From positions 1 to 20,791 of the forward strand of contig JAJYJB010000047.1 in NCBI GenBank assembly GCA_021789735.1: a stretch of 20,791 nucleotides of DNA, written 5' to 3'. The notes below the pieces were generated by a model. That model searched no databases and was not told where the DNA came from. It worked only from the letters and a program-made list of their open reading frames with translations. Position numbers and translations under genes: made by a program. This stretch comes from Nitrospirota bacterium. GTDB taxonomy: Bacteria; Nitrospirota; Thermodesulfovibrionia; Thermodesulfovibrionales; JdFR-88. Below are positions 5,148-13,375 of this stretch, one piece after another (position 1 is the stretch's first letter; the number at the start of each line of letters is the position of its first letter).

Positions 5148-7812
5148 AAAAACAGATAACCTTGCCCTGCGGTTTCTGGCAGCCTCGGAAAAGTTCAAAC
5201 AAAATCCCTTTCTGAAATACGAGATCGAAGAAAAACCGTCTTCACCAGAAGAGAAAACCTTATCGTACGGCGAATTCATGGTGCGCGCAAACCTGTTTGC
5301 GCGGCACCTGCTTCACCTGGGCGTACGGCCCGGTATGAAGACCGCCCTTTTGGTGCCCGCAGGCCCGGAGTGGTGCATCGCCTTCACCGGGGTAGTGCTT
5401 GCTGGCGCGATAGCTGTGCCGGTAAATGAGGCCGCTCCCGATGAAGACCTGAAGGCGGTCCTTGCGGACTGCAGCCCCGAGGCCCTTGTGGCAAACAGGG
5501 AGACAAAAAACCGCTTTTCCCCTCTTTCCGGCGGGCTCGATCATTTCCCAATGATGATAGACCTGGAAGAATTTTCTGCCTCCATGATGGCAGAAAGCAA
5601 AACCAGATCAACAAAAGAAGGCGCGGCCTTAACAAGTCCACCCGCGCAGCCCTCCGCTCAAATGGATGAGCCCGCCATGATAATTTACACTTCCGGGACC
5701 ACCGGCCTTCAAAAAGGTGTGACGCTCACCCACGGGAACCTTATCTCCGATGCCCTTGGCGTGATCGAAACAGGAATAGTGGGCGAGGGGGAAAACCTGT
5801 TGTTGGGCCTTCCCTTTTACCACTCCTATCCCATTATGTGCTTTATAGCCTCTTTTTTGTCCGGGGCCTCGCTTACCCTGCTTGCCTCCATAAAAGGGAA
5901 AGAACTTGCGCGGGTAGCCAAGGCGCGCGGGGTTACAATCATGATAGCCGTGCCCCAGATGCTTGAGCTTTTGGACACCTCCATAAAAAAGAGACTACCA
6001 AAACCGCTTGCTCCGCTTCTGCCCCTTTTCGGAGCCTTAAGGGGGAAAACCGGAATGAATCCCGGCAAGGTGGTATTCAGAAAGGTCCACGCAGTCTTTG
6101 GCGGCTGCCTGAGGCTGATAGCCTCCGGGGGAGCGCGGCTGGCTCCAGAGGTGATGCGGGACCTGGAAGCCGTGGGTTTTACCATTGTGGAGGGCTATGG
6201 GCTCACGGAGACATCCCCGATAGTGACCTTCAACCCGGTTAAAAAAAGAAAGCCCGGCTCGGCGGGAAAACCCATCAGGGGGGTACGGGTCAGGATAGAA
6301 AACGGGGAGGTGCTCCTGAGCGGCCCCATGCTTATGTCCGGATATTGGCTGAAACCGGAGGAAACGGCAAGGGCGATAGAGGACGGCTGGCTTCACACAG
6401 GCGACACGGGCTGGCTGGACGATGAGGGCTACCTTTTTATCACCGGCAGGGAAAAAGAGATACTGGTCCTGTCTTCCGGAAAGAACGTGGCCCCTGACGA
6501 GGTGGAAAGGCGCTACAGGGAGAGTCCGCTCATTAAAGATATGGCCGTTTACGAGGAAAACGGGGCACTGAAGGGCGTCATCGTGCCGGATCTCGATTAC
6601 GCAAGGGGAAAAGGGCTTGCAAACCTCAGGGAAGAGACCGGGTGGGAGCTCATGCGTCTGGGACAGGGGCTGCCGCCGTTCATGCGGCTTACCGGATTTT
6701 CACTCATAAAGGGCCCCCTGCCAAAAACGCCGCTGGGGAAGATAAAAAGATTCCGGCTGGGCGAGCTGCTAAAGACCGCCGTCCCGGAGGCAAAGGAGAC
6801 AGGCTCCGAATTCCTAGGGGGCCCTGGGGAGAAGATCGCCCGCGCCCTCAATTCGGTTGCGGGGCGGAAAACCGGGACCGCAATAAGGGCGGAGGACAAC
6901 CTGGAACTGGACCTTGGCCTGGATTCCCTTAAAAGGATAGAGCTTCTGTCCGCCCTTGAAGAGGAGTTTTTGCCCTCATTAGGCCAAGAGAAAAGGACGC
7001 TGCGTGATGACTTTCTTCTGGACGTGCAGACGGCGGGGGAGCTTCTTAAAAAGATGGTGGTTTTTCTGTCCTCCGGAGAAGAAAAGCCCGTCCCGGAAGG
7101 GGAAAAATTTTTTTTGCCTCTACCTTTTGCGCAGGAGGGAAGGGAAAAGGAAATAGGCAAAATCTCTTTCAGCATGTCTGAAAAGGCGGCAACTTTTCTG
7201 CTTTATTATCTGCTTAAACTGCTGGCAAAGGCCCTTTTCAGGCTGAAGAGCAAGGGGTTGCAAAACCTTCCGGACGGCCCTTTCATCCTTGCGCCCAACC
7301 ATTCAAGCTTCCTTGACGCGTTCGTTATTGCGGCCTCGCTGCCCAAGCGGAACGTCCGGTCGCTTTTTTTTGTCGGATGGGAGACGTATTTCAGGGGGCT
7401 AATGGCCCACACTCTTAAGGTGGTGCATGTGATCCCCATAGACAGGGAGCATCTGCTTGGGGGCGCGCTCAGGGTTTCGGCCGGGACATTGAGGCAGGGT
7501 TACGCGCTTTGCGTTTTTCCGGAGGGCGGAAGGTCTTTTGACGGCCGGCTGATGGAGTTAAAACCGGGCATCGCGGCGATGGCGGTAAACGAGGGCGTGC
7601 CTATTGTGCCGGCCTGGATAGAGGGGGCCCACAAGGCGCTTCCCCGCGGCGGCAGTTTACTGAAGCCGGTCATGATAGAGGTACGGTATGGGAGGCCGCT
7701 CTTTCCAGAGGCATCAGGGCCAGGGGATTCCGGGAACCGGAATGGCAAAAAACAAAAACTGCTTTCCGCCCTCAGGGACAGCCTTAATGCTCTTTCCCGC
7801 GGGGCAGAATGA
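5134..7812 (+). CDS. Three-domain fusion: AMP-dependent acyl ligase, acyl carrier protein, PlsC acyltransferase
   Basis: The 892-residue protein has three parts. Residues about 1-550 are an acyl-CoA/acyl-ACP synthetase: YTSGTTGLQKG (185-195), EGYGLTETSP (353-362), HTGDTGWLDDEGY (421-433), GREKEI and a C-terminal PLGKIKRF with candidate catalytic Lys536. Residues about 565-645 are an acyl carrier domain with LGLDSLKRIELL, Ser598 being the phosphopantetheine site. Residues about 685-890 are a PlsC/LPLAT domain with NHSSFLDAF (H723, D728), FPEGGRSFDG (795-804) and VPIVPAWIEG. The simplest reading is that a fatty acid is activated as adenylate, loaded on the built-in carrier and transferred to a lysophospholipid or glycerol lipid at the inner membrane. 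Aas of Escherichia coli couples the two enzyme activities in the opposite order and has no ACP. ATG 5134 lies inside the end of the phosphatase gene. Its 3' end overlaps the convergent kinase gene by 29 bases. Confidence 0.93.
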   Translation: MTENKKTDNLALRFLAASEKFKQNPFLKYEIEEKPSSPEEKTLSYGEFMVRANLFARHLLHLGVRPGMKTALLVPAGPEWCIAFTGVVLAGAIAVPVNEAAPDEDLKAVLADCSPEALVANRETKNRFSPLSGGLDHFPMMIDLEEFSASMMAESKTRSTKEGAALTSPPAQPSAQMDEPAMIIYTSGTTGLQKGVTLTHGNLISDALGVIETGIVGEGENLLLGLPFYHSYPIMCFIASFLSGASLTLLASIKGKELARVAKARGVTIMIAVPQMLELLDTSIKKRLPKPLAPLLPLFGALRGKTGMNPGKVVFRKVHAVFGGCLRLIASGGARLAPEVMRDLEAVGFTIVEGYGLTETSPIVTFNPVKKRKPGSAGKPIRGVRVRIENGEVLLSGPMLMSGYWLKPEETARAIEDGWLHTGDTGWLDDEGYLFITGREKEILVLSSGKNVAPDEVERRYRESPLIKDMAVYEENGALKGVIVPDLDYARGKGLANLREETGWELMRLGQGLPPFMRLTGFSLIKGPLPKTPLGKIKRFRLGELLKTAVPEAKETGSEFLGGPGEKIARALNSVAGRKTGTAIRAEDNLELDLGLDSLKRIELLSALEEEFLPSLGQEKRTLRDDFLLDVQTAGELLKKMVVFLSSGEEKPVPEGEKFFLPLPFAQEGREKEIGKISFSMSEKAATFLLYYLLKLLAKALFRLKSKGLQNLPDGPFILAPNHSSFLDAFVIAASLPKRNVRSLFFVGWETYFRGLMAHTLKVVHVIPIDREHLLGGALRVSAGTLRQGYALCVFPEGGRSFDGRLMELKPGIAAMAVNEGVPIVPAWIEGAHKALPRGGSLLKPVMIEVRYGRPLFPEASGPGDSGNRNGKKQKLLSALRDSLNALSRGAE

Positions 7813-9157
7813 TCTTGAATACTGAGCCTGCTCCCGGTTCGCTTCGCACGCCCACGCTGCCGCCCATGACCTCTATAAGCTCCCTGGCTATTGCGAGCCC
7901 CAGGCCGAATCCCTTTGAACCCTTTCCCTTGTAAAACCTGTCAAAGATGCGGGCAAGCTCGCCGGGGGCTATTCCCTTGCCGGTATCTTCCACCTCGATG
8001 TAGAACATCGCGCCCTCAATGCCGTATTTCAGCAGCACCCCGCCCTGTGCGGTGTGGTTCCTTGCGTTCTTGATTATATTTTTAAGCACTTTTTCCAGCT
8101 TCTCAGGCTCGGTGAACACGGAAAATTCCTGTCCCGGCGCAAGCTCCAGTTTCAGGCCGCTGTCCATGAAAAGGGGCTCCATGCCCGTGATGATGCCTTC
8201 CAGGAATTCCCGCAGAAGCACCTTCTCCGGCGGGCTTTTCTTTAAGAAACCTGCCTCCGCCTTTGTAAGGTCCTCCATGCTGCCTATAAGGCGGGTCAGA
8301 GAGTCAAGCTCAACCTGAAGTGATTCGAGCCCGGCACGGTCCGCATCGATCACCCCGTCGATCATTGCCTCTATCCGCGCCCGCATAACGGCAAGCGGGG
8401 TGCGCAGTTCATGGGCCACATTGGAGGTAAGCCGTTTTCTTAAAGAGTCCTCCCTCTGGAGGGCCTCCGCCATGGCGTTGAAGGATGCCTTGAGCCTGCC
8501 TATCTCATCCGCGCCCGCCCCTTTTAGGCGCACGGAGAGGTCGCCTCCGGCAAGGGTCTGGGCGGCCCGCTTGAGCTCTCTGACAGGCCTGGACAAAAAC
8601 TGGCTGAAGACAATAGCCAGAAAAAGGGCGCCGCAGCCCGCTATCGCAAAAGATGTGATGAGGAATTGCCGCCCCCTTTCTTTGAAGATATGCTCTTTCT
8701 GTCTAATCGGCGAATTAGGCGGGGGCAAGAGGTCCCTGATGGCAAGCGTGCCTATCTGGCTGCCCCTGTGGAACAGGGGATAGTTCTCATAGGGCGGGCC
8801 GCCAGTGCTTTCGGGCTCGACTATCTGCATCCGCAAGCGCATTGCCTCCCCAAGGCGGTTTACCGCCTGCACGGAGCTCATGACAGTCTTGCCTGAAAGG
8901 TCTTCCACCTTGCAGTCAAACCGCAACATGGCGGCCCAGCGCAGGGAGTCGTCCAGGGACTTCATGTCCCAGCGTCCGCCCCTTGAACCAGCGGTATAGC
9001 TGCCTTCAACGGAGGCAAGGACCAAATAAATATGGTCCTCCCTTGTGCCCTTCTCGTAGGCAGCAAAGTCCTTCAGTATCCTGCGGCCAAAAAGAAAGTT
9101 TGAAAGAAGGGCCAGCGCGATGACCAGAAGGAAGGCTACAAAAAGCTTACTCCTCAT
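7784..9157 (-). CDS. Membrane sensor histidine kinase
   Basis: A classic two-membrane-span kinase of 457 residues. TM1 is about residues 5-24, a periplasmic sensor of about 140 residues follows (25-165, no family recognised), then TM2 (166-187) and a HAMP linker (188-240). The HisKA dimerisation domain has NVAHELRTPLAV with phospho-accepting His249. The HATPase domain has the N box KNIIKNARNH, G1 box DTGKGIAP, F box IFDRFYKG and G2 box GFGLGLAIA. All catalytic boxes are intact. It overlaps its response regulator by 11 bases, so the two form one translationally coupled pair, regulator first. Its last codons overlap the convergent acyl-ligase gene by 29 bases, so there is no terminator between them. 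The signal is unknown. BaeS- or envelope-stress-type kinases share this layout. Confidence 0.95.
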   Translation of the reverse strand: MRSKLFVAFLLVIALALLSNFLFGRRILKDFAAYEKGTREDHIYLVLASVEGSYTAGSRGGRWDMKSLDDSLRWAAMLRFDCKVEDLSGKTVMSSVQAVNRLGEAMRLRMQIVEPESTGGPPYENYPLFHRGSQIGTLAIRDLLPPPNSPIRQKEHIFKERGRQFLITSFAIAGCGALFLAIVFSQFLSRPVRELKRAAQTLAGGDLSVRLKGAGADEIGRLKASFNAMAEALQREDSLRKRLTSNVAHELRTPLAVMRARIEAMIDGVIDADRAGLESLQVELDSLTRLIGSMEDLTKAEAGFLKKSPPEKVLLREFLEGIITGMEPLFMDSGLKLELAPGQEFSVFTEPEKLEKVLKNIIKNARNHTAQGGVLLKYGIEGAMFYIEVEDTGKGIAPGELARIFDRFYKGKGSKGFGLGLAIARELIEVMGGSVGVRSEPGAGSVFKIILPRGKEH

Positions 9158-9848
9158 CCCTTGCGCCTATGAACTTGTAGCCTATCCCGTATATGGTCTT
9201 GATGAAAGTGGGGTTCTTGGGATCGTCCTCTATTTTTTGACGGAGGTTCTTCACGTGGGCGTCTATCGTCCGCTCATAACCTTCGAAATCATAGCCCTGC
9301 ACCATATTGACAAGCTGCAGGCGCGAAAGCACCATCCCCGGTCTCTCGCAAAGGGAGACAAGGATGCCGAATTCCGAGGGGGTAAGGGTAAGCGGCTGGC
9401 CGTCGCGGGCCACCTCTCTCTTAAGCACGTCTATGGTCAGCGAGCCCTTGTTGAAAGACATCCTGGTGTAAGGCCTTTTGTGCCTCCTCAGCTGCGCCTT
9501 TATCCGCGCAAGAAGCTCTCCGGGGCTGAAGGGTTTTTGAACGTAATCGTCCGCGCCAAGGCTCAGGCCCTTTATGATGTCGTCTTCACCCGTCCTGGCT
9601 GTAAGCATGATTATGGGCACATTCGAGTTCTGCCTTATCATGCCGCAGAGCTCCTCTCCCTGGATGCCCGGGAGCATGAGGTCCAGCAAAACGAGGTCCG
9701 GGGGCTGCTTAAGGTGATGCATGGCCTCCTCCGCCGAGCCCGCTATCAGAGGCAGGAAACCCTCCCTTTCAAGGTAGAGCTTTACGACGTCTGATATCTT
9801 CTTTTCGTCTTCGACTACCAGTACCGTGGTCTTCTTTTCGGCCATCAT
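9147..9848 (-). CDS. OmpR/PhoB-family response regulator
   Basis: The 233-residue protein has an intact receiver: VVEDE with Glu13/Asp14, phospho-acceptor Asp56 in DLVLLDLMLPG, Thr83 in IIMLTART, and Lys105 in QKPFSPGELLARI. A winged-helix DNA-binding domain follows (about 135-228), with LTPSEFGILVSLCERPGMVLSRLQL, the recognition helix region RTIDAHVKNLRQKI and the wing TIYGIGYKF. It should bind target promoters when phosphorylated by the kinase encoded next to it. The start ATG (9848) overlaps the stop of the YacP-like gene in an ATGA arrangement and has GAAGGGA just upstream. A second ATG three bases later is equally possible. Nothing in the window is clearly its target. Confidence 0.96.
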   Translation of the reverse strand: MMAEKKTTVLVVEDEKKISDVVKLYLEREGFLPLIAGSAEEAMHHLKQPPDLVLLDLMLPGIQGEELCGMIRQNSNVPIIMLTARTGEDDIIKGLSLGADDYVQKPFSPGELLARIKAQLRRHKRPYTRMSFNKGSLTIDVLKREVARDGQPLTLTPSEFGILVSLCERPGMVLSRLQLVNMVQGYDFEGYERTIDAHVKNLRQKIEDDPKNPTFIKTIYGIGYKFIGARDEE

Positions 9849-10348
9849 AGTCCCTTCAGTGCCCTCTCAAGGGCTTTTTGCCGTTTTGAGGGCTGCCTTG
9901 GGTTTCCCGTGCGCCGGGTGGAGAAAGAATCATCATCTTCTTCCGGTTCCCCCTCCGCCCCGCTGCCGTCCGAAAAAAGAAAAAGTTTCTTTGTGAAAAG
10001 CGCGGAGGAAACGGCCACCGAGCCGTGGGCCCATGCCGCGTTCTGCAGCTCCCGGTCGGAGCTTACAAGAATGATGCCGCTTTCTTTTTCGAGCATCCTT
10101 TTGATCACGGCGTCCGCTTTTTCTCCTATCCTGGAGTAGATGACGTTCAGGCCGCCAAGGACCGAACGGCTTTCCAGGTGAGAGCTGCCGCCCCATCCGT
10201 CAAATACAACCGTGATCTCATGCCCCTTCCTCTCCCGGTAGAACCGCAGCTGCTCCAACAACTCTCCCCTTTCTTTCTCCAGGTCAGGGTGCTGGATGCC
10301 TGTCAGGTTATATCCGTCTATGAGGAGTTTCTTTATTTTGATTTTTAT
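9845..10348 (-). CDS. YacP-like NYN-domain nuclease, start unclear
   Basis: The protein fits the NYN/YacP (Rae1-like) family of PIN-fold ribonucleases: LLIDGYNLTG near the N-terminus, GHEITVVFDGWGG, NVIYSRIGEKADAVIKRM and ILVSSDRELQNAA, with acidic residues that would bind metal. In Bacillus the homologue cuts ribosome-bound mRNA. A start at TTG 10261 would delete the essential IDGYN strand. The in-frame sequence upstream (10262-10375) contains no ATG, GTG or TTG. The coordinates given use an ATA at 10346-10348, eight bases after GGG. The alternative is ATG 10374 (MDQQKG...), one base out of frame across a run of A-tracts, needing a -1 slip or a missing A. Either reading gives about 167-175 residues, the family norm. 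The C-terminus is acidic then basic and divergent. The gene is coupled to the response regulator. Confidence 0.75.
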   Translation of the reverse strand: MKIKIKKLLIDGYNLTGIQHPDLEKERGELLEQLRFYRERKGHEITVVFDGWGGSSHLESRSVLGGLNVIYSRIGEKADAVIKRMLEKESGIILVSSDRELQNAAWAHGSVAVSSALFTKKLFLFSDGSGAEGEPEEDDDSFSTRRTGNPRQPSKRQKALERALKGL

Positions 10349-10401
10349 TTTATTTTTCCCTTTTGCTGGTCCATTTTACTGAAAGAACAAAAAAGAAAAA
10401 T

Positions 10402-10986
10402 TCATCCGTCGATGTCCACTTCCAGGGACATATCCATCAGCATCTGCGCCGTGGTCTTCCTGAACCGCTCCCTGTAGCCCAGATGCTCCCGCACGTCTTT
10501 TTCTATCCGCGCAAGCCCCTCATAAAAAGGGGTCCTGTCCATGCCGTGATGGGGTGTGGCCTTTTCCGCGCCGTTCAGCCTGTAGCACCCGCTCCCGGCT
10601 TTCCTGGCGCCGTCGGGCATTATGAAATAATGGGGCAGGCCGTGAAGCCTGCATATCATGGGCCTCCATTTGTAGAGCGCGCAAAGACCGTTAAAGTTCA
10701 CGGGGCACATGAGCTTGAATATCTCCCCGGCCTCCAGCTCGTGGGCGTAGCTTTCGACCACCACCCTGGCCCGCCTTAAAATGGTCTCCTGGATCTCCGG
10801 TTCCGCGGCCTTGAGACCTTCGAGCAAAAAAAGATACTCGGCAAGCGTGTGATGGTGGAACCTCTGGGAGCAGCAGTTTTCAGCGCACCCCTCGCAGGCA
10901 AGACCATAAAGCTGCGAGAGTTTTTCATACTCGGTGTCCATACGGGCGTACAGGTCTTCCAGTTTTTTAAGAGACGCTTTGATCAT
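10402..10986 (-). CDS. YkgJ-like cysteine-cluster protein (putative Zn/Fe chelating)
   Basis: The 194-residue protein carries CEGCAENCC (C31, C34, C38, C39), then CPVNFNGLCALYKWRPMICRLHG (C94, C102, C112) and GCYRLN (C134). The order CxxCxxxCC, C-x7-C-LY-RP--CR-HG is the signature of the YkgJ/FliB-like cysteine-cluster family, predicted to bind zinc or an iron-sulfur cluster. The function is not established. A helical N-terminus and a helical C-terminus flank the cluster. The ATG has a distant AAAGGAG 16 bases upstream. That site is better placed for a six-codon GTG reading frame (MNKKRK) whose TGA overlaps this ATG, possibly a tiny coupling peptide. The gene lies between the small Zn-ribbon gene and the YacP-like gene on one minus-strand run. 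Confidence 0.85.
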   Translation of the reverse strand: MIKASLKKLEDLYARMDTEYEKLSQLYGLACEGCAENCCSQRFHHHTLAEYLFLLEGLKAAEPEIQETILRRARVVVESYAHELEAGEIFKLMCPVNFNGLCALYKWRPMICRLHGLPHYFIMPDGARKAGSGCYRLNGAEKATPHHGMDRTPFYEGLARIEKDVREHLGYRERFRKTTAQMLMDMSLEVDIDG

Positions 10987-11010
10987 TTTCTTTTTTTATT
11001 CACTCCTTTA

Positions 11011-11065
11011 TCATGCCCTGTTGCCGCCTCATTATGCCCTGTTATATTTGATCATGCTCTGTTGC
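11011..11065. repeat. Three degenerate 20-21 bp direct repeats
   Basis: Copies of T(C/T)ATGC(C/T)CTGTT start at 11011, 11032 and 11052, a spacing of two helical turns. The last copy overlaps the 3' end of the small Zn-ribbon gene. They lie directly upstream of the YkgJ-like gene on the minus strand, so they could be operator half-sites or just local duplication. Confidence 0.6.
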
Positions 11066-11234
11066 AGGGGCGGCGGGAGATCTCTTCCCAGAGCCTCTCA
11101 TCGATCTCATCCAGATAATCTTTTATCTCAAAACTCCTGCCGCACGACGTGCAGCGTATCCTTACGCTCCTTCAGCCGAAAACGGCCTTGACCTGAGCGC
11201 CGCAGGTCTTGCATCCCATCCTTTTTTCTTTCAT
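11052..11234 (-). pseudogene. Small dual-CxxC zinc-ribbon protein interrupted by an in-frame TGA
   Basis: From ATG 11234 the frame reads MKEKRMGCKTCGAQVKAVFG, then TGA (11172-11174), then continues in the same frame as RSVRIRCTSCGRSFEIKDYL and on to a second TGA at 11052-11054. The two CxxC pairs (C8/C11 and C29/C32), one on each side of the stop, together make a zinc ribbon, followed by an acidic helix DYLDEIDERLWEEI. The unbroken frame and protein-like composition on both sides argue that the TGA is recent or recoded, not that this is non-coding DNA. Choices are a nonsense mutation (GGA to TGA would give Gly), a sequencing error, or readthrough. TGA is used as a normal stop by neighbours such as cutA and accD, so general reassignment is excluded. 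It lies 77 bases after lptD on the same strand. Confidence 0.65.
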
Positions 11235-11311
11235 CTCCACAAAATCATTTTAACTTAAAACCGGCGCTCGATGGAAAAGCACCCACTGTTTTAAAAAAAA
11301 ATATAAAAACT

Positions 11312-13351
11312 TTAAACGCCGCTGCCAAGCCCTCTCAGCCTCACCCTGGCGTAAAAAGCGGTATTGCCGGGCTTCTTGTCAAAGATGAAGTCCATCCCCC
11401 AGCACTGGCTTTGGTACCGGAGCTCGGAACTGAATTGCTGCAGACCAGCCGTCGTGTCGTACCATATGGCGTTTACGACCGTGAAATAAGATGAGAGGAC
11501 CACACTGGAGCTTATGTTATGCACCCAGGAGTCCTGCACCGGCGTATATGTCTCTATCACGTTAAACGAAACCCCCTTTAACAGGGAAAAGGTGGAGTTC
11601 AACTGGACAGCCTGGAGCTTCCGGGCGTAAGGGTCATAGGTGAGGCTGCCGCTGATCGCGGCCGGCCTGGAAGAAGATATGTTAAGCGTGATGGGCTGGG
11701 CGCGGCCAACCCTGGTGTCGAACTGCTCCGTTACCAGGACATCCAGGAACTCGCCGCCCTTGTCCCTGAACCGGTTCATCAGCGAAGCCTGCAGATAACG
11801 GGCCTTGTCCTCCAGTTCCGTGGAATCGAAGACTATAGGCGGGGCCTGTCCGGAAAGGTCCCTGTCAACGAATTCGAGCGAGGGTTCCACGTAATGGGTG
11901 ACCCCGTTTCGAAAGGTCTTTTCAAACCTCGTCCGCAGTGACGCATCATAGTTGAAGACCACCCTGTCTATCTCCTGGCCTGGCGACATGAGATCGTAAT
12001 GCCTTATCCCAACCCCCGCGGACTGGAAAAAGCTGACCCCGTCGCCAACCGTATAAGACAGCCTCGGGGCGGCATAGAACCTCACTGCGGTTTGTCCGTC
12101 CTCGCGCCAGAAATTTGTAAGCGCGGACTGCATGTCAAACGCGGCGGTGTGCCCCAGGAATTGAGGGCTTACCCTCCTTGGATAGAGATAAACGCCTGCC
12201 TCCGGCAGTTCCTGGATGACGCCGGACTGGTCCACCCCGTCCATTTCGTCCTGGAACCAGCGCACCCTCACAAAGGCCTTTCCATAACCGGAGAGCTCCA
12301 GCCGCCCCTCTCCCTTGGATTCCAGGAAACGCTGTTCTGACTTCTGGAAGTTAAGGTCGAAGAGCTTATGGTAGTCCCTGTGGTTGGCCCAATTGAGCTC
12401 CACGGAAGCGTAAGGCCCGGTATTCCACCCGTACAGGGTCAGATAATTGACCTGGTCTTTCCAGTCGCGCAGATACGTGAGCTTCTCAAACCCGGAGATC
12501 CCCGACGGATCGATCGCGGAGGGAAACAGGTAACGGCCCTCCAGCGAGCCGCCAACGGCCCTTTTTGAATAGTAATCCAGGCTCACGGTAGCGTCCTTGT
12601 TGCCGGAAATGGCCCAGTAATAAGGGATATCGATGTTTGCGCCGCCAAATGTGCTCCAGCCCAGATTGGGGGAAAGAAAACCGCTGGCCCGCTTTTGCGA
12701 CAAGGAGGCCGCGAACCGCGGCGTATAGAATACCGGGATGGGGCCCGCCTTGATCCGGGCGTCCTTCATCCAGAGTTTGTCCCCGATCACCGCCTTGGCC
12801 GTAGCCGCCTCCAGCGCCCAGGCGGGGTGATTGCCTTCGCATGCGGTAAACACAGCTTTTTTAACCAGGTATGTGTCCGGGGCAACCCTGTTTATCGTGC
12901 TTCCCTTTATATAGAAATTCCTTTTCCGTACAAATATGGAGGCATCGTAAAGGACACCCGTCTTGCTTTTCATGTTGTAAATGGCCTCGCGGGCGTTTAT
13001 GACCACCGCCGGGTCCACCATGTAGGCGTTCCCGATGAGATGCAGATCATCCGTCACCGCGTTATAGATCGCCCTGTCGCCTCCGGCTGTAAGGTCCCCC
13101 CACACTATCACGACGGAGCCCTCAAAATAATAACTGTTGCCGGAGTGGGTCATGGTGTCTGAACTTATGTTGATCTGCCCGGGCAGGCTTTTTGCGTTTT
13201 CTTTCCCTTTTTCTTTTTGGTCCTGTTTTTGAGCCCGCGCGGCAGAGGGCAAAAAAAGAAGACAAAAAAACGCGAGGGCCAGGGTAAGGATTGAAACGGC
13301 AAGTCCTCCCCCGATCTTGCTTGCCCCTCTCGCCTGATCTGCCCTCCGCAT
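11312..13351 (-). CDS. lptD: LPS-assembly outer-membrane protein LptD/OstA
   Basis: The 679-residue protein has a signal peptide (basic start, hydrophobic 17-36, cleavage likely after SAARA at 40). Next comes an OstA/LptA-like beta-jellyroll domain (about 58-200, with repeated GSVVIVWGDLTAGGDRAIYN and GNAYMVDPAVVINAREAIYNM type strands). The rest is a large C-terminal beta-barrel rich in alternating aromatic strands. LptD receives LPS from the periplasmic bridge and inserts it in the outer membrane. Cys171 (FTACEGNHPAW) and Cys650 (QSQCWG) occupy places like Escherichia coli Cys173 and Cys725, so one inter-domain disulfide may be kept. The E. coli protein is longer (about 780 residues). The gene lies 24 bases after folC. 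A GGGAGA is far from the ATG, and the leader is A-rich. Confidence 0.93.
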   Translation of the reverse strand: MRRADQARGASKIGGGLAVSILTLALAFFCLLFLPSAARAQKQDQKEKGKENAKSLPGQINISSDTMTHSGNSYYFEGSVVIVWGDLTAGGDRAIYNAVTDDLHLIGNAYMVDPAVVINAREAIYNMKSKTGVLYDASIFVRKRNFYIKGSTINRVAPDTYLVKKAVFTACEGNHPAWALEAATAKAVIGDKLWMKDARIKAGPIPVFYTPRFAASLSQKRASGFLSPNLGWSTFGGANIDIPYYWAISGNKDATVSLDYYSKRAVGGSLEGRYLFPSAIDPSGISGFEKLTYLRDWKDQVNYLTLYGWNTGPYASVELNWANHRDYHKLFDLNFQKSEQRFLESKGEGRLELSGYGKAFVRVRWFQDEMDGVDQSGVIQELPEAGVYLYPRRVSPQFLGHTAAFDMQSALTNFWREDGQTAVRFYAAPRLSYTVGDGVSFFQSAGVGIRHYDLMSPGQEIDRVVFNYDASLRTRFEKTFRNGVTHYVEPSLEFVDRDLSGQAPPIVFDSTELEDKARYLQASLMNRFRDKGGEFLDVLVTEQFDTRVGRAQPITLNISSSRPAAISGSLTYDPYARKLQAVQLNSTFSLLKGVSFNVIETYTPVQDSWVHNISSSVVLSSYFTVVNAIWYDTTAGLQQFSSELRYQSQCWGMDFIFDKKPGNTAFYARVRLRGLGSGV
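13298..13327 (-). repeat. Copy 2 of the 30-bp GASK-GGGL coding motif
   Basis: On the minus strand this encodes GASKIGGGLA at the N-terminus of LptD, inside its signal peptide n-region. It matches 377-406 at 22 of 30 positions. This copy also has GGCAAG near the start and CTTGCC at the end as an inverted repeat. Confidence 0.4.
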
Positions 13352-13375
13352 ATTTTTGCTTTTTGACTCTCCCGC

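Noticed and set aside
11153..11168. SECIS element for selenocysteine at the zinc-ribbon TGA
   Set aside because: The stem starts 3 bases after the TGA and the loop lacks the expected spacing, so it is not supported as a SECIS on sequence alone.
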